64,000 bases of DNA from NCBI RefSeq assembly GCF_002939885.1, contig NZ_MDED01000026.1, positions 1 to 64,000 of the forward strand, given 5' to 3'. Shown here piece by piece: positions 31,375 to 40,843 of this stretch. Numbering within the stretch: the stretch's first letter is position 1; each line of letters begins with the position of its first letter. A program made the translations under genes and the position numbers. A model generated the notes under the pieces. The model ran no database searches. It was not told the DNA's origin and saw only the letters and a program-made list of their open reading frames with translations. The stretch comes from Xanthomonas cucurbitae (lineage in GTDB: Bacteria; Pseudomonadota; Gammaproteobacteria; Xanthomonadales; Xanthomonadaceae).

Positions 31375-33225
31375 CTACGACGCGGCGGCCGAAGACGCCT
31401 GCACCGGTCGCGCCAGTTCGCGTAGCCGCGCCTGCAGCCGCTGCACATTGGCCTCGCCTTGCATCAGCCGCTCGCGCAGCGGCGGCGGCAACTGCTGCCG
31501 CCCCCGCTGCTGCAATTGCTTCCAGCCATCGGCCAGCCCGGCGCTGGACTGCGCCACCTGCGTGACCAGGTGATCGCGTTCGCTCGGCTGCGGCAACCCG
31601 TACCCCTCCCCGTCCAGCAAGGCCGCCGGATGGCTGAGCTGCGCCTGGCGGGCGAACAGCTGTTGCAGCTGCGCCTGCACGGCGTCCAGCCCGGCCGCGC
31701 CCGGACGCAGCAGGTGCTTGATGGCATCGCGCGCCAGCAATTCCTGGCGCCGTAACGCGGCCTGTTCCAGCAACAAGGCCGCCGCAGTTTCGCGCAGGCC
31801 GCCGCGATCGAACCACTGCGCGCGCGCCTGTGGCTCCGTCTCCAGCCATTGCGCCACGCTGGTCTGCGGTACCGGCAGGCCATGCCGGAGTACATCGAAC
31901 ATGGCCTGGTAATGCGTGGCCGCCGATTCGAAGTAATAGCCCTGGCGCGTGGCCTGCGCGCGGTCGTCCAGCACGGCCATGTCGGCGATGCCCGCGCGTT
32001 GCAGGCGCTGGCGCACGCCGCGCGGGGTGATCGAGGACAGGCCGGCGGCGGCCAGGCGCGGTACGCCGTCGTGCAGCAGCTTGTAGGTTTCCACCGCGCA
32101 GTTGTTGCTGACGAAGTAGTAGCGCCCGTCGTAGCTCCAGTGCACCTGCGCGGCGCGCGCGAGCAGCGCGGCGATCTCGCCGGGCGTCAGCGCCAGCGGC
32201 ACCGAGGACAAGGCGCGTAATTCCACCTGGGTGTACTCGTCCACCACCTGATTCAGCGGCAACACGAACAGTCGCGACGGATACGAGCCGGTGAGCCCGC
32301 GCCAGCTGGAAATCTGCACATCGCCGACGAAGGCGCGGAACGACAGCACGCGGTGGTACTGCAGATCCAGCCGGCATGCCGGCCCGGGCGCACGCCCGGG
32401 CGCGCAGATCACCAGCCGCAGCATGCTATGGCCCCAGCGGCTCATCGGCTGGTCGTTGCCTTCGGCGAGCAGGTAGTCCACGGCATACACGCGCGCCGGG
32501 TCCAGCATCAGCAACGACATCGCACCGGCATCGTTGTCGGCCTGCAGATACGGCAGCGCCGGCATACACGAGGCAGTGTCCTGCGGCGGACCCAGCTGCT
32601 GCGCAAACCAAGCCGCCAGTGCAGGACGCCGGCAGGCGTACTCCGGGTCCAGTACGAAATGCTCAAGATTGACCGCGACGAACTCGGCCGAGCTACGCCG
32701 CTCGTAGTTGTCGGGGCTGCGGTCGCTGAACTGGTTGGCGCCGCGCCCGATACGCCAGGGCCGCACCTGCCAACCGGCCAGGTCGCGCAACCGGGGATCG
32801 CGTGACAAGGCACTGCCGTTGCCACGATCCAGCACATGCGCCAGCTCGTGCACCAGCGCCGCCATCGCCGCACGCGTTGCCGGCATTGCCACATCGGCGC
32901 GCGCGCTTGCCGGCTGCGCGCTCCAGGCCTGCAACAAGGCGCGATCGAGCAGGACACGCTGGCCGATCGCGCGGCCGTGCACGCGCGCCGGCAGATCGTC
33001 GCGCCACTGCAGTTGGATCGGCATCGCCACACGCTGCGCCCAACGCGCGGGCAGATGCTTTATCACCTGCCCCACCAACTGCGCACTGGCATCGCGCTCG
33101 GCCGCGCTCAACGGCGCCGCTGCCAAGCGGATCTGTAGCGCCGGCGTTGCCGGCGATTCGGCGTAGGCCGCCGGTGCGATGACTGCGGCCAGCCACAGCC
33201 ATCGACACCGACCGCGGCGGTTCAC
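31375..33225 (-). CDS. DUF4105-type exported protein with zinc-protease-like HELAH motif
   Basis: A 616-residue protein with an N-terminal signal peptide (~1-22, cleaved after AYA). Residues ~130-200 carry HELAHVLDRG, resembling a metallopeptidase zinc motif (HExxH), followed by SSAEFVAVNLEHF. The middle has the DUF4105/Lnb-N block with SMSRWGHSM-like MSRWGHSMLRL and NNCAVETYKLL, suggesting a Cys/His active site. The C-terminal ~170 residues are helical and Gln-rich. Function unknown; probably periplasmic. It overlaps the DUF2388 gene by four bases. Confidence 0.75.
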   Translation of the reverse strand: MNRRGRCRWLWLAAVIAPAAYAESPATPALQIRLAAAPLSAAERDASAQLVGQVIKHLPARWAQRVAMPIQLQWRDDLPARVHGRAIGQRVLLDRALLQAWSAQPASARADVAMPATRAAMAALVHELAHVLDRGNGSALSRDPRLRDLAGWQVRPWRIGRGANQFSDRSPDNYERRSSAEFVAVNLEHFVLDPEYACRRPALAAWFAQQLGPPQDTASCMPALPYLQADNDAGAMSLLMLDPARVYAVDYLLAEGNDQPMSRWGHSMLRLVICAPGRAPGPACRLDLQYHRVLSFRAFVGDVQISSWRGLTGSYPSRLFVLPLNQVVDEYTQVELRALSSVPLALTPGEIAALLARAAQVHWSYDGRYYFVSNNCAVETYKLLHDGVPRLAAAGLSSITPRGVRQRLQRAGIADMAVLDDRAQATRQGYYFESAATHYQAMFDVLRHGLPVPQTSVAQWLETEPQARAQWFDRGGLRETAAALLLEQAALRRQELLARDAIKHLLRPGAAGLDAVQAQLQQLFARQAQLSHPAALLDGEGYGLPQPSERDHLVTQVAQSSAGLADGWKQLQQRGRQQLPPPLRERLMQGEANVQRLQARLRELARPVQASSAAAS

Positions 33226-33521
33226 TGCGCCAGGATGGACTGGGCCAGTTCCATGTCGCTGGCCAGGCGTGCGGTGTCGTGCCGCGCACGCAGTTGCAGC
33301 AGGGCCGCTTCCAGCCGTGCGCCGCGAATGCTGCCATTGCTGGCGACGAAGCCGGCGGCATCTTCGCGGGCATCGGCTACCACCTTGTCATCGCCCGAGC
33401 TGCTGCTGTTGGACGAGCCGGCCGAGGACGCACCGGCCGACGTGCCGGCCAGGCTGGAGGCGAACGCTGCCAGCGGCAGCAGGGTCAACGCACAAAACAC
33501 CAGAGAGCGCATCATCGACAT
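33222..33521 (-). CDS. Small exported DUF2388-type protein
   Basis: A 99-residue protein with a signal peptide (~1-22), a Ser/Gly-rich linker and then the characteristic block VVADAREDAAGFVASNGSIR and RGARLEAALLQLR. Proteins of this family are small periplasmic proteins of unknown role, often in tandem in pseudomonads. Its stop overlaps the start of the DUF4105 gene, so the two are probably one unit. Confidence 0.8.
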   Translation of the reverse strand: MSMMRSLVFCALTLLPLAAFASSLAGTSAGASSAGSSNSSSSGDDKVVADAREDAAGFVASNGSIRGARLEAALLQLRARHDTARLASDMELAQSILAQ

Positions 33522-33549
33522 GTCGTTTCCGTGTGAAGGTGTGGAAAGA

Positions 33550-34968
33550 CTAACCGGCCTGTGCGGGTCCTGGCGTGTCCTGCATGTCGAACAGCTTGCC
33601 TGGATTCAGCAACAACTGCGGGTCCAGCACCTGCTTGACGCCGCGCATCAACGCGATTTCCGCGGCCGAGCGCGTGCTGGATAAATAGGGCTTCTTGACC
33701 AGGCCAATGCCATGTTCGGCGGAGATGCTGCCAGCGCAGCGCTGCAGCGCCTGCGCCAACAGCTTGGTCACCTGATCGCAGGCCGCCACGAACTCGGCCT
33801 GGCTGGTGGCATCGGGCTTGAGCACATTGATGTGCAGGTTGCCGTCGCCGATATGACCGAACCACACCACTTCGAAGTGCGGATACGCCTCGCCGAGCAA
33901 GGCCTGGGTTTCGGCCAGGAACGCCGGCATTGCCGAGATCCGCACCGAGACATCGTTCTTGTACGGTGTATAGCGCGCCACCGCCTCGGTGATGCCCTCG
34001 CGCAACCGCCACAGCTGCGCGGCCTGCGCATCGCTCTGGCTGATGACGCCATCGCTGACCCAGCCCTGCTCCATGCAGGTCTCGAACGCGGCCATCGCGG
34101 CCGCTTCCTGCGCCTCATCGCCGGCGGCGAATTCGGTGACCACGTAATACGGATGCACCTGCGCGAACGGTGCCTGCGCGCCATGCGCCAGCACATGCTC
34201 GAGCGCACGGTCGGTAAAGAATTCGAAGGCCTCCAGGCGCAGCTGCGCGCGGAAGGCGGCAAACACCTGCATCAGCACCTCGAACGACGGCAATGCCAGC
34301 AGCATCACATTGCTGGGCGGCGGCGGATCGGTGAGCCGTAGCGTGGCCTCGACCACGATGCCCAGCGTGCCCTCGGAGCCGACCATCAGGTGCCGGAAGT
34401 CGTAGCCGCTGGAATTTTTCACCAGTGCGTTATTGAGCTGCAGCAACTCGCCGGCGCCAGTGACCACCTTCAGCCCGGCGACCCACTCGCGCGTGTTGCC
34501 GTAGCGGATCACGCGAATGCCGCCCGCATTGGTGGCGATATTGCCGCCGATGGAGCAGGAGCCGCGCGCGGCGAAATCCACCGGGTAGAGCAACCCCTGT
34601 TCGCGTGCGGCGTTGTGCACCGCCTCCAGCGGCATGCCGGCCTGCACGGTGAGCGTGCGATCCACTGCGTTGAAGTCCAGTGGTTTGTTCAGGCGCTCCA
34701 GGCTCAGCACCAGCTCGCCGTTGGCCGCCACTGCACCACCGGACAGCCCGGTGCGGCCGCCCGAGGGCACCACCGCCACGCCCTGCGCATTGGCCCAGCG
34801 CACCACGGCCTGTACTTCTTCCACCGACCCGGGCAGCGCAATGGCCAGCGGGTTGGGCGTCCAGCGTCGCGTCCAGTCGCGGCCGTAGTGTTCCAGCTCG
34901 GCCGGCTCGGTCTTCAAACGCAACGCCGGCACGGCCTGTTGCAACGAAAGGATGCGGGGATCGGTCAT
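33550..34968 (-). CDS. FAD-linked D-2-hydroxyacid dehydrogenase (D-2-hydroxyglutarate/D-lactate type)
   Basis: A 472-residue flavoprotein of the VAO/GlcD family. The FAD_binding_4 domain (~40-220) has SGGRTGLSGGAVA and GGNIATNAGGIRVIRYG; the C-terminal oxidase domain has GHIGDGNLHINVL and SAEHGIG. The start MTDPRILSL at 34968 is where similarity begins. It is divergent from serA. Since SerA can reduce 2-oxoglutarate to D-2-hydroxyglutarate, and such dehydrogenases remove it in other bacteria, D-2-hydroxyglutarate is the likeliest substrate; D-lactate is the alternative. Confidence 0.85.
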   Translation of the reverse strand: MTDPRILSLQQAVPALRLKTEPAELEHYGRDWTRRWTPNPLAIALPGSVEEVQAVVRWANAQGVAVVPSGGRTGLSGGAVAANGELVLSLERLNKPLDFNAVDRTLTVQAGMPLEAVHNAAREQGLLYPVDFAARGSCSIGGNIATNAGGIRVIRYGNTREWVAGLKVVTGAGELLQLNNALVKNSSGYDFRHLMVGSEGTLGIVVEATLRLTDPPPPSNVMLLALPSFEVLMQVFAAFRAQLRLEAFEFFTDRALEHVLAHGAQAPFAQVHPYYVVTEFAAGDEAQEAAAMAAFETCMEQGWVSDGVISQSDAQAAQLWRLREGITEAVARYTPYKNDVSVRISAMPAFLAETQALLGEAYPHFEVVWFGHIGDGNLHINVLKPDATSQAEFVAACDQVTKLLAQALQRCAGSISAEHGIGLVKKPYLSSTRSAAEIALMRGVKQVLDPQLLLNPGKLFDMQDTPGPAQAG

Positions 34969-35176
34969 GGCACGCGGCGCAGCGGTAGGAACCGCACAGC
35001 GTGCCAGCGTGCGCCAGCGGCGTCCAGTTACATCGCCAGCCGCCAACACTGTGTTTGATTCAGCTGAAACCGTTGCAGCACAAGGGCTGCGCCGCTGCGA
35101 ACCATGCGTTGCGAACGCCCCATCGCGCACCCCATCTGGCATAGTGGCCGGCCCGATTGTTGCAGTGCACTCCCCC

Positions 35177-36418
35177 ATGTCGCCGAAGAAGACCTCGTTT
35201 CCCAAGCAGGACATCCGCGTGCTGTTGCTGGAGGGTGTCAGCCCGACCGCCGTGGAGGTGTTCCGCGCCGCCGGTTATTCGCAGATCGAATTGCACGCCA
35301 AGTCGCTGCCGGAAGACGAATTGATCGCCCGCATCGCCGACGCACACATCGTCGGCATCCGCTCGCGCACGCAGCTGAGCGCCGAGGTACTGGCGCACGC
35401 CAAGCGGCTGATCGCGGTGGGCTGCTTCTGCATCGGCACCAACCAGGTGGACCTGGAAGCGGCCGAGCTGGCGGGCATTCCGGTGTTCAACGCGCCTTAC
35501 TCCAATACCCGCAGCGTGGCCGAACTGGTGATTGCCGAAGCCATCCTGTTGCTACGCGGCATCCCGCAGAAGAATGCGCAATGCCACCGCGGCGGTTGGT
35601 CCAAGTCGGCCGCCGGCAGCCACGAAACCCGCGGCAAGGTACTGGGCATCGTCGGCTACGGGCATATCGGCACCCAGGTCGGCGTGCTGGCCGAATCGCT
35701 GGGCATGCAGGTGATCTTCCACGATATCGAAACCAAGCTGTCGCTGGGCAACGCGCGCGCGGCCATCGACCTGGACGACCTGCTGGCGCGCGCGGACGTA
35801 GTGACCCTGCACGTCCCCGAAACGCCGTCCACCAAGGACATGATCGGCGCGGCGGAAATCGCCCGCATGAAGCCCGGCGCGCACCTGATTAATGCTTCGC
35901 GCGGCACCGTCATCGACATCGCGGCGCTGGATGCGGCACTGACCTCCGGCCAGATCGGCGGCGCGGCGGTGGACGTGTTCCCGATCGAACCCAAGGGCAA
36001 TGGCGATGCGTTCGAATCGCCGCTGACCGCGCACGACAATGTGATCCTGACGCCGCACGTAGGCGGCAGCACGCTGGAAGCGCAGGACAACATCGGCATT
36101 GAAGTCGCCGCCAAGCTGGTGCGCTACAGCGACAACGGCAGCACCTTGTCAGCGGTGAACTTCCCGGAGGTGACCCTGCCCGAGCACCCCGACAGCCTGC
36201 GTCTGCTGCACATCCACCGCAACGTGCCGGGCGTGCTGTCGCAGATCAACGAACTGTTCTCGCGCCACAACGTCAACATCGACGGCCAGTTCCTGCGCAC
36301 CGACCCCAAGGTGGGTTACGTGGTGATCGACGTCAGTGCCAGCGAGGCGCAGGCCATCGCGCTGAAGGAAGGCTTGGCGTTGATCGAAGGGACCTTGCGG
36401 ACGCGGGTGTTGTATTGA
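35177..36418 (+). CDS. serA: D-3-phosphoglycerate dehydrogenase
   Basis: A 413-residue NAD enzyme for the first step of serine synthesis, near the E. coli length (410). The nucleotide loop is GIVGYGHIGTQ, the catalytic Arg/Glu/His lie in NASRGTVID, the following VDVFPIEP region and TPHVGGSTLEAQ, and a C-terminal ACT domain (~340-413, LHIHRNVPGVLSQINELF) should give feedback inhibition by serine. Start ATG 35177 (MSPKKTSFP). The ~208 bases upstream are shared with the divergent flavin dehydrogenase. Confidence 0.96.
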   Translation: MSPKKTSFPKQDIRVLLLEGVSPTAVEVFRAAGYSQIELHAKSLPEDELIARIADAHIVGIRSRTQLSAEVLAHAKRLIAVGCFCIGTNQVDLEAAELAGIPVFNAPYSNTRSVAELVIAEAILLLRGIPQKNAQCHRGGWSKSAAGSHETRGKVLGIVGYGHIGTQVGVLAESLGMQVIFHDIETKLSLGNARAAIDLDDLLARADVVTLHVPETPSTKDMIGAAEIARMKPGAHLINASRGTVIDIAALDAALTSGQIGGAAVDVFPIEPKGNGDAFESPLTAHDNVILTPHVGGSTLEAQDNIGIEVAAKLVRYSDNGSTLSAVNFPEVTLPEHPDSLRLLHIHRNVPGVLSQINELFSRHNVNIDGQFLRTDPKVGYVVIDVSASEAQAIALKEGLALIEGTLRTRVLY

Positions 36419-36437
36419 TCGATTGGTGCACGAGCGG

Positions 36438-36607
36438 CCCTCATCCGGCGCTTTGCGCCACCTTCTCCCGCAAGCGGGAGAAGGGAGTGCAGGCTACCCA
36501 TCTCCCACTTGCTTCCTTCTCCCGCTGTTTCCTTCTCCCGCTGTTTCCTTCTCCCGCTGTTTCCTTCTCCCGCTTGCGGGAGAAGGTGCCCGCAGGGCGG
36601 ATGAGGG
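36438..36607. repeat. Palindromic repeat pair with internal 16-base tandem repeat
   Basis: The left arm 36438-36485 and right arm 36563-36607 each contain the hairpin CTTCTCCCGCxxGCGGGAGAAG and are inverted to each other (CCCTCATCCG against CGGATGAGGG). Between them lie three exact units of CCTTCTCCCGCTGTTT (36515-36562). It fills the gap between serA and the Nudix gene, which converge. Related hairpins occur at 53629-54040. Confidence 0.88.
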
Positions 36608-36615
36608 CGCACCCA

Positions 36616-37164
36616 TCACACGCCTCGAGCCACCCACTTTTCCGCCATGCGCCGCATTGACGGATCCAGCTCTCCTTCGGCAAGCAGCTCGGCAATCGGG
36701 CGCCAGGCCAGGGCCAGTGATTCTGCGCTGACTTCGAACGCTTCGTCCGCGCCTGCCACCACCACGTAGCGCGCATCGTAATGCCAGTGGCCGGCCACCT
36801 CGCCGCGTGCCGGGATCCAGTGGCGGTCCAGATCGAATAGAACCGCATCCGCCAGCCGCAGGCCACTCAAACCAGATTCTTCCTCCGCCTCGCGGAGCGC
36901 GACCTGGGCCAGGTCGCGGTCGCCATCGGCATGCCCGCCCAGCTGCAGCCAGCGTTGCAGCTTGCGGTGATGCGTGAGCAGGGTGCGCTCGCCGTCGGCG
37001 CTGACCACCCACGCCGAGCCGGTGAAGTGACCTTCGGCACGCGCGCGCACGAAGGGATCTGCCGCATCGTCCAGCAGCTGTGCGAACTGTTCGGCCACCG
37101 CAGCTTCCTCCGGCCAGCGCGTCCGGTAGGCAGCCAGTTGCTGCCGCAGGGTTGCATCCACCAT
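36616..37164 (-). CDS. Nudix hydrolase
   Basis: A 182-residue protein with a Nudix box at ~76-98 (GGHADGDRDLAQVALREAEEES); the REAEEES metal-binding core is intact. These enzymes cleave nucleoside-diphosphate-linked compounds; the substrate cannot be told. The N-terminal ~45 residues are helical. It stands alone, convergent with serA. Confidence 0.88.
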   Translation of the reverse strand: MVDATLRQQLAAYRTRWPEEAAVAEQFAQLLDDAADPFVRARAEGHFTGSAWVVSADGERTLLTHHRKLQRWLQLGGHADGDRDLAQVALREAEEESGLSGLRLADAVLFDLDRHWIPARGEVAGHWHYDARYVVVAGADEAFEVSAESLALAWRPIAELLAEGELDPSMRRMAEKWVARGV

Positions 37165-37340
37165 CTATCGTGCTCGATCGCCCATGGGCCGGACCGCCAT
37201 TATCGCCATTCATGCTGCGTACGCGCTTGTCGTGAGCCTGCGGCTTTGGCAAGGTAGGCCGCTTGCCTGTCCGTCGGGACGCGGCGCACACCTTTTCCGG
37301 GCGCCATCGCCCGACGCTTTGCCACTTGGGGATGTACCGA

Positions 37341-38813
37341 ATGCTGAAGTCTCTGTTGAGGGTCAAACCGATCGAACCCGCTGGACACGTCGATGCGGGC
37401 GAACCGGTCGAAGGCGGCCTGCAGGGCGAGGTCACGCTGCAACGGACCCTCACCGCCAAGCACCTCATCATGCTAGGCATCGGCGCGGTGATCGGCGCCG
37501 GCATCTTCGTGCTGACCGGCCAGGCCGCAGCCAACCATGCCGGCCCCGCCGTGATGCTGTCGTTCGTCTTCGCCGGCATCGCCTGCGCCTTCGCCGGCCT
37601 GTGCTACGCCGAATTCGCCGCGATGATGCCCGTCTCCGGCAGCGCGTACTCGTATTCATACGCCACCCTTGGCGAAGGCATCGCCTGGTTCATCGGCTGG
37701 TGCCTGGTGCTGGAATATCTGTTTGCCGGCTCCAGCGTTGCGGTCGGCTGGTCGGCCTACCTCATCAGCTTCCTGACCGGCACGCTCGGGCTGCCGTTCC
37801 CGGCAGAACTGGCAGGCGCGCCACTGGCGTGGGACGGGCACAGCTTCGTCAGCTCGGGCAACCTCATCAACCTGCCGGCGGTGCTGATCGTCGCGGCGGT
37901 GAGCATGCTGTGCTACGTCGGCGTCACCCAATCGGCGTTCGCCAACGCCATCGTGGTGGCGATCAAGGTGGTGGTGATCTGCCTGTTCGTCGGCTTCGGC
38001 ATTTCCTATATCGACCCGGCCAACTGGCACCCCTTCATCCCGCAAAACACCGGCCCGGGCCAGTTCGGCTGGGACGGGGTGTTCCGCGCGGCATCCATCG
38101 TGTTCTTCTCCTACATCGGTTTCGACGCGGTTTCGACCTCGGCCGGCGAGACCAAGGACCCGCAGAAGAACATGCCGATCGGCATCCTGGTGTCGCTGGC
38201 CATCTGCACGGTGATCTACATCATCGTCTGTGCGGTGCTGACCGGGCTGCTGCCCTACACCCAGCTGGGCACCGCCAAGCCGGTAGCGACCGCGCTGGAA
38301 GCGCATCCCCAGCTGACCTGGCTCAAGACGGCGGTGGAGATCGGTGCGATCGCCGGCCTGTCCTCGGTGGTGCTGGTGATGCTGATGGCGCAGCCGCGCA
38401 TCTTCTACACCATGGCCAAGGACGGATTGATGCCCAAGCTGTTCGGCAAGGTGCACCCCAAGTTCCACACCCCCTACGTCGGCACACTCTTCGTCGGCGT
38501 GGTTGCCGCGCTGCTGGCCGGCATGATCCCGTTGAACGTGCTGGGCGAACTGGTCTCGATGGGCACCCTGCTCGCCTTTGCCACCGTCTGCGCCGGCGTC
38601 ATGGTGCTGCGCTTCACCAAGCCCGATTTGCCGCGCCCGTTCCGGGTACCGCTGGCGATGGTGATCTGCCCGCTGGGCGCATTGGCCTGCCTGTTCCTGT
38701 TCTTCCAGGCCTTCCAGGAACACTGGAAGGTGTTCGTGGGCTGGACGGTGATCGGCCTGTTCATTTATTTCGGCTACGGCATCCACCACAGCCGTCTGGC
38801 CAAACGGGCCTGA
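37341..38813 (+). CDS. Amino acid permease, APC/cationic amino acid transporter type (first copy)
   Basis: A 490-residue inner-membrane transporter with about 12 helices. Helix 1 has GIGAVIGAGIFVLTGQAA, the APC unwound-helix motif, and FFSYIGFDAVSTSAGETKDP marks helix 6. ATG 37341 (MLKSLLRV) has GGGGAT upstream; ATG 37332 is a close alternative. A second, similar permease follows 76 bases downstream, so this is a tandem duplication. Substrate unknown; the family carries cationic and other amino acids. Confidence 0.9.
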   Translation: MLKSLLRVKPIEPAGHVDAGEPVEGGLQGEVTLQRTLTAKHLIMLGIGAVIGAGIFVLTGQAAANHAGPAVMLSFVFAGIACAFAGLCYAEFAAMMPVSGSAYSYSYATLGEGIAWFIGWCLVLEYLFAGSSVAVGWSAYLISFLTGTLGLPFPAELAGAPLAWDGHSFVSSGNLINLPAVLIVAAVSMLCYVGVTQSAFANAIVVAIKVVVICLFVGFGISYIDPANWHPFIPQNTGPGQFGWDGVFRAASIVFFSYIGFDAVSTSAGETKDPQKNMPIGILVSLAICTVIYIIVCAVLTGLLPYTQLGTAKPVATALEAHPQLTWLKTAVEIGAIAGLSSVVLVMLMAQPRIFYTMAKDGLMPKLFGKVHPKFHTPYVGTLFVGVVAALLAGMIPLNVLGELVSMGTLLAFATVCAGVMVLRFTKPDLPRPFRVPLAMVICPLGALACLFLFFQAFQEHWKVFVGWTVIGLFIYFGYGIHHSRLAKRA

Positions 38814-38889
38814 CTGTCTCTCAAGACCGGCGCCCAGCGCCGGTCTTCTCGTTCAACGATCGCGCGCAGCGCCAAGCCGGAACCCCTCC

Positions 38890-40320
38890 ATGTTCAAACA
38901 ACTCTGGGCCACCAAACACCCGCACGCCAGCCATGAGGCGGCCGACGGGCTGGGCCTGCAACGCGCGCTCGGCCCCTGGGGGCTGACCGCACTCGGCATC
39001 GGCGCGGTGATCGGCGGCGGCATCTTCGTCATCACCGGCCAGGCAGCGGCCGACCATGCCGGCCCGGCGATCGTGCTGTCGTTCGTGCTGGCCGCCGTCT
39101 GCTGCGCGTTCTGCGCCATGGCCTACGCTGAATTCGCAGCGATGGTGCCGGTGTCCGGCAGCGCCTATACCTATACCTACGCCACCTTCGGCGAACTGGC
39201 GGCCTGGTTCATCGGTTGGATGCTGGTGCTGGAGTACGGCGTCTCGGCTTCGGCGGTAGCGGTCAGCTGGACCGGCTATTTCCTGAGCCTGCTGGAACAC
39301 TTCGATATCCACCTGCCGGCCGCACTGGTCAGCGCCCCGCTGGACGGCAAGCTACAACCCACCGGCGCCATCGCCAACCTGCCGGCCGCCGGTATCGTGC
39401 TGTTGCTGACCTGGTTGTGCTACGTGGGCATCCGCAAGTCGTCGGCGATGAACATGGCCATGGTGATCCTCAAGACGGGGCTCATCCTCCTGGTCATCGT
39501 GGCCGGCTGGAAATATGTGGATCCTTCCAACTGGCACCCCTTCATTCCGGCCAACGAAGGCCCGGGCAAGTACGGCATGGAAGGCGTCTTGCGCGGCGCG
39601 GCGATGGTGTTCTTCGCCTATATCGGCTTCGAGGCCGTCTCGGTGGCGGCGCAGGAATCGCACCGGCCGCAGCGCGACCTGCCGATCGGCATGATGTTGT
39701 CGCTGGTGATCTGCACCGTGCTGTACATCGCCATGGCCGCGGTGATGACGGGCCTGATTCCCTACACCCTGCTGGGCACCGACGAGCCAGTGGTCACGGC
39801 GGTGGCCGCGCATCCACAGCTGGCCTGGTTGCGCGTGGTGGTGGAAGTGGGCGCGTTGATCGGGCTGTCGTCGGTGGTGCTGGTGATGATTATCGGGCAA
39901 CCGCGCATCTTCATGATTATCGCGCGCGACGGTCTACTGCCACCGATCTTCACCCGCATCCACCCCAAGTACCGCACGCCGCATATCAACACCGTCATTA
40001 CCGGCGTGGGCATCGCGCTGCTGGCCGCCGTCTTCCCACTGGATGTGCTGGGCGAGCTGACCTCGATGGGTACGCTGATCGCCTTCGCCGCCGTCTGCGC
40101 CGGCGTGATGATCCTGCGCCACACCCACCCGGAACTGCCGCGTCCGTTCCGCATTCCGTTCGCCTGGCCGATCTGCATCGCAGGAGTGCTGAGCTGCCTT
40201 GCCTTGCTGTCGGCAATGACCCTGCACAACTGGATGCTGATGGGGGTGTGGACGCTGGTCGGGCTGGTGGTCTACTTCGGCTACGGCTATCGCCACAGCC
40301 GCCTGCGCGACGGTCGCTGA
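38890..40320 (+). CDS. Amino acid permease, APC/cationic amino acid transporter type (second copy)
   Basis: A 476-residue paralogue of the preceding permease with the same 12-helix plan: GIGAVIGGGIFVITGQAA in helix 1 and FFAYIGFEAVSVAAQESHRP in helix 6. It keeps the motif NWHPFIPxNxGPGxxG seen in the first copy. The helix-1 and helix-6 differences suggest the pair has diverged in substrate. It probably shares a transcript with the first copy. Confidence 0.9.
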   Translation: MFKQLWATKHPHASHEAADGLGLQRALGPWGLTALGIGAVIGGGIFVITGQAAADHAGPAIVLSFVLAAVCCAFCAMAYAEFAAMVPVSGSAYTYTYATFGELAAWFIGWMLVLEYGVSASAVAVSWTGYFLSLLEHFDIHLPAALVSAPLDGKLQPTGAIANLPAAGIVLLLTWLCYVGIRKSSAMNMAMVILKTGLILLVIVAGWKYVDPSNWHPFIPANEGPGKYGMEGVLRGAAMVFFAYIGFEAVSVAAQESHRPQRDLPIGMMLSLVICTVLYIAMAAVMTGLIPYTLLGTDEPVVTAVAAHPQLAWLRVVVEVGALIGLSSVVLVMIIGQPRIFMIIARDGLLPPIFTRIHPKYRTPHINTVITGVGIALLAAVFPLDVLGELTSMGTLIAFAAVCAGVMILRHTHPELPRPFRIPFAWPICIAGVLSCLALLSAMTLHNWMLMGVWTLVGLVVYFGYGYRHSRLRDGR

Positions 40321-40843
40321 GCCAACACGCGAGCCATCAGTGGCTGACGCAAAGACTACGCAGCGGCGTATGGCAGTGCAGATGATCCGGGTGCTCGTTG
40401 CAGAGCGGCCGATCTGCCGCTTGGCTTGAGAGCGCTGATCTGTCGCTTGATTGCAGGGTCCTTGCCCTGCTGTGCTGACACGTGCGTCCGCCTAACGCCA
40501 GCCGATCAACGAACCTGCTTTTCAGCAAGCAACCGACCAACAGTCTGGCTCGGTGTCCTCGCCGATTGCGGGACCGTTGGCGGCATGGATGCCGCCATCG
40601 AGCCCCCAGGGACGGGTTCACGGCGTGTCCCGCGAGCGGTGAGGGCACCGAGCCCCCGACCGACTCAGCGTTTGATTTGGGCTTCCAACTGCATCCGCCC
40701 AGAGGTGGCTGACCAAACCACTGCCCTCACTGCCAGACGCGCACGCCCTTCATCCCGTCGGACGCTCCAAGTCCGGGCGTGGCTGCAACACACCCTGCTG
40801 CGCTGCACCTGACCGTAATCCGGCAGGGCAGTAGAATAGGTCC
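40321..40843. other. Intergenic region before mtnB with one repeat arm
   Basis: About 520 bases with no supported gene. It contains a single arm of the palindromic element seen near 13234, entered separately, and should hold the mtnB promoter near its right end. Confidence 0.6.
40579..40645. repeat. Single arm of the GGCGGCATGGATGCCGCC element
   Basis: Starts with the same 18-base palindrome and runs to TGTCCCGCGAGCGGTGAG, matching the arm at 13563 including about 30 bases upstream (CTCGCCGATTGCGGGACCG). The second, inverted arm is missing here. Confidence 0.85.
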
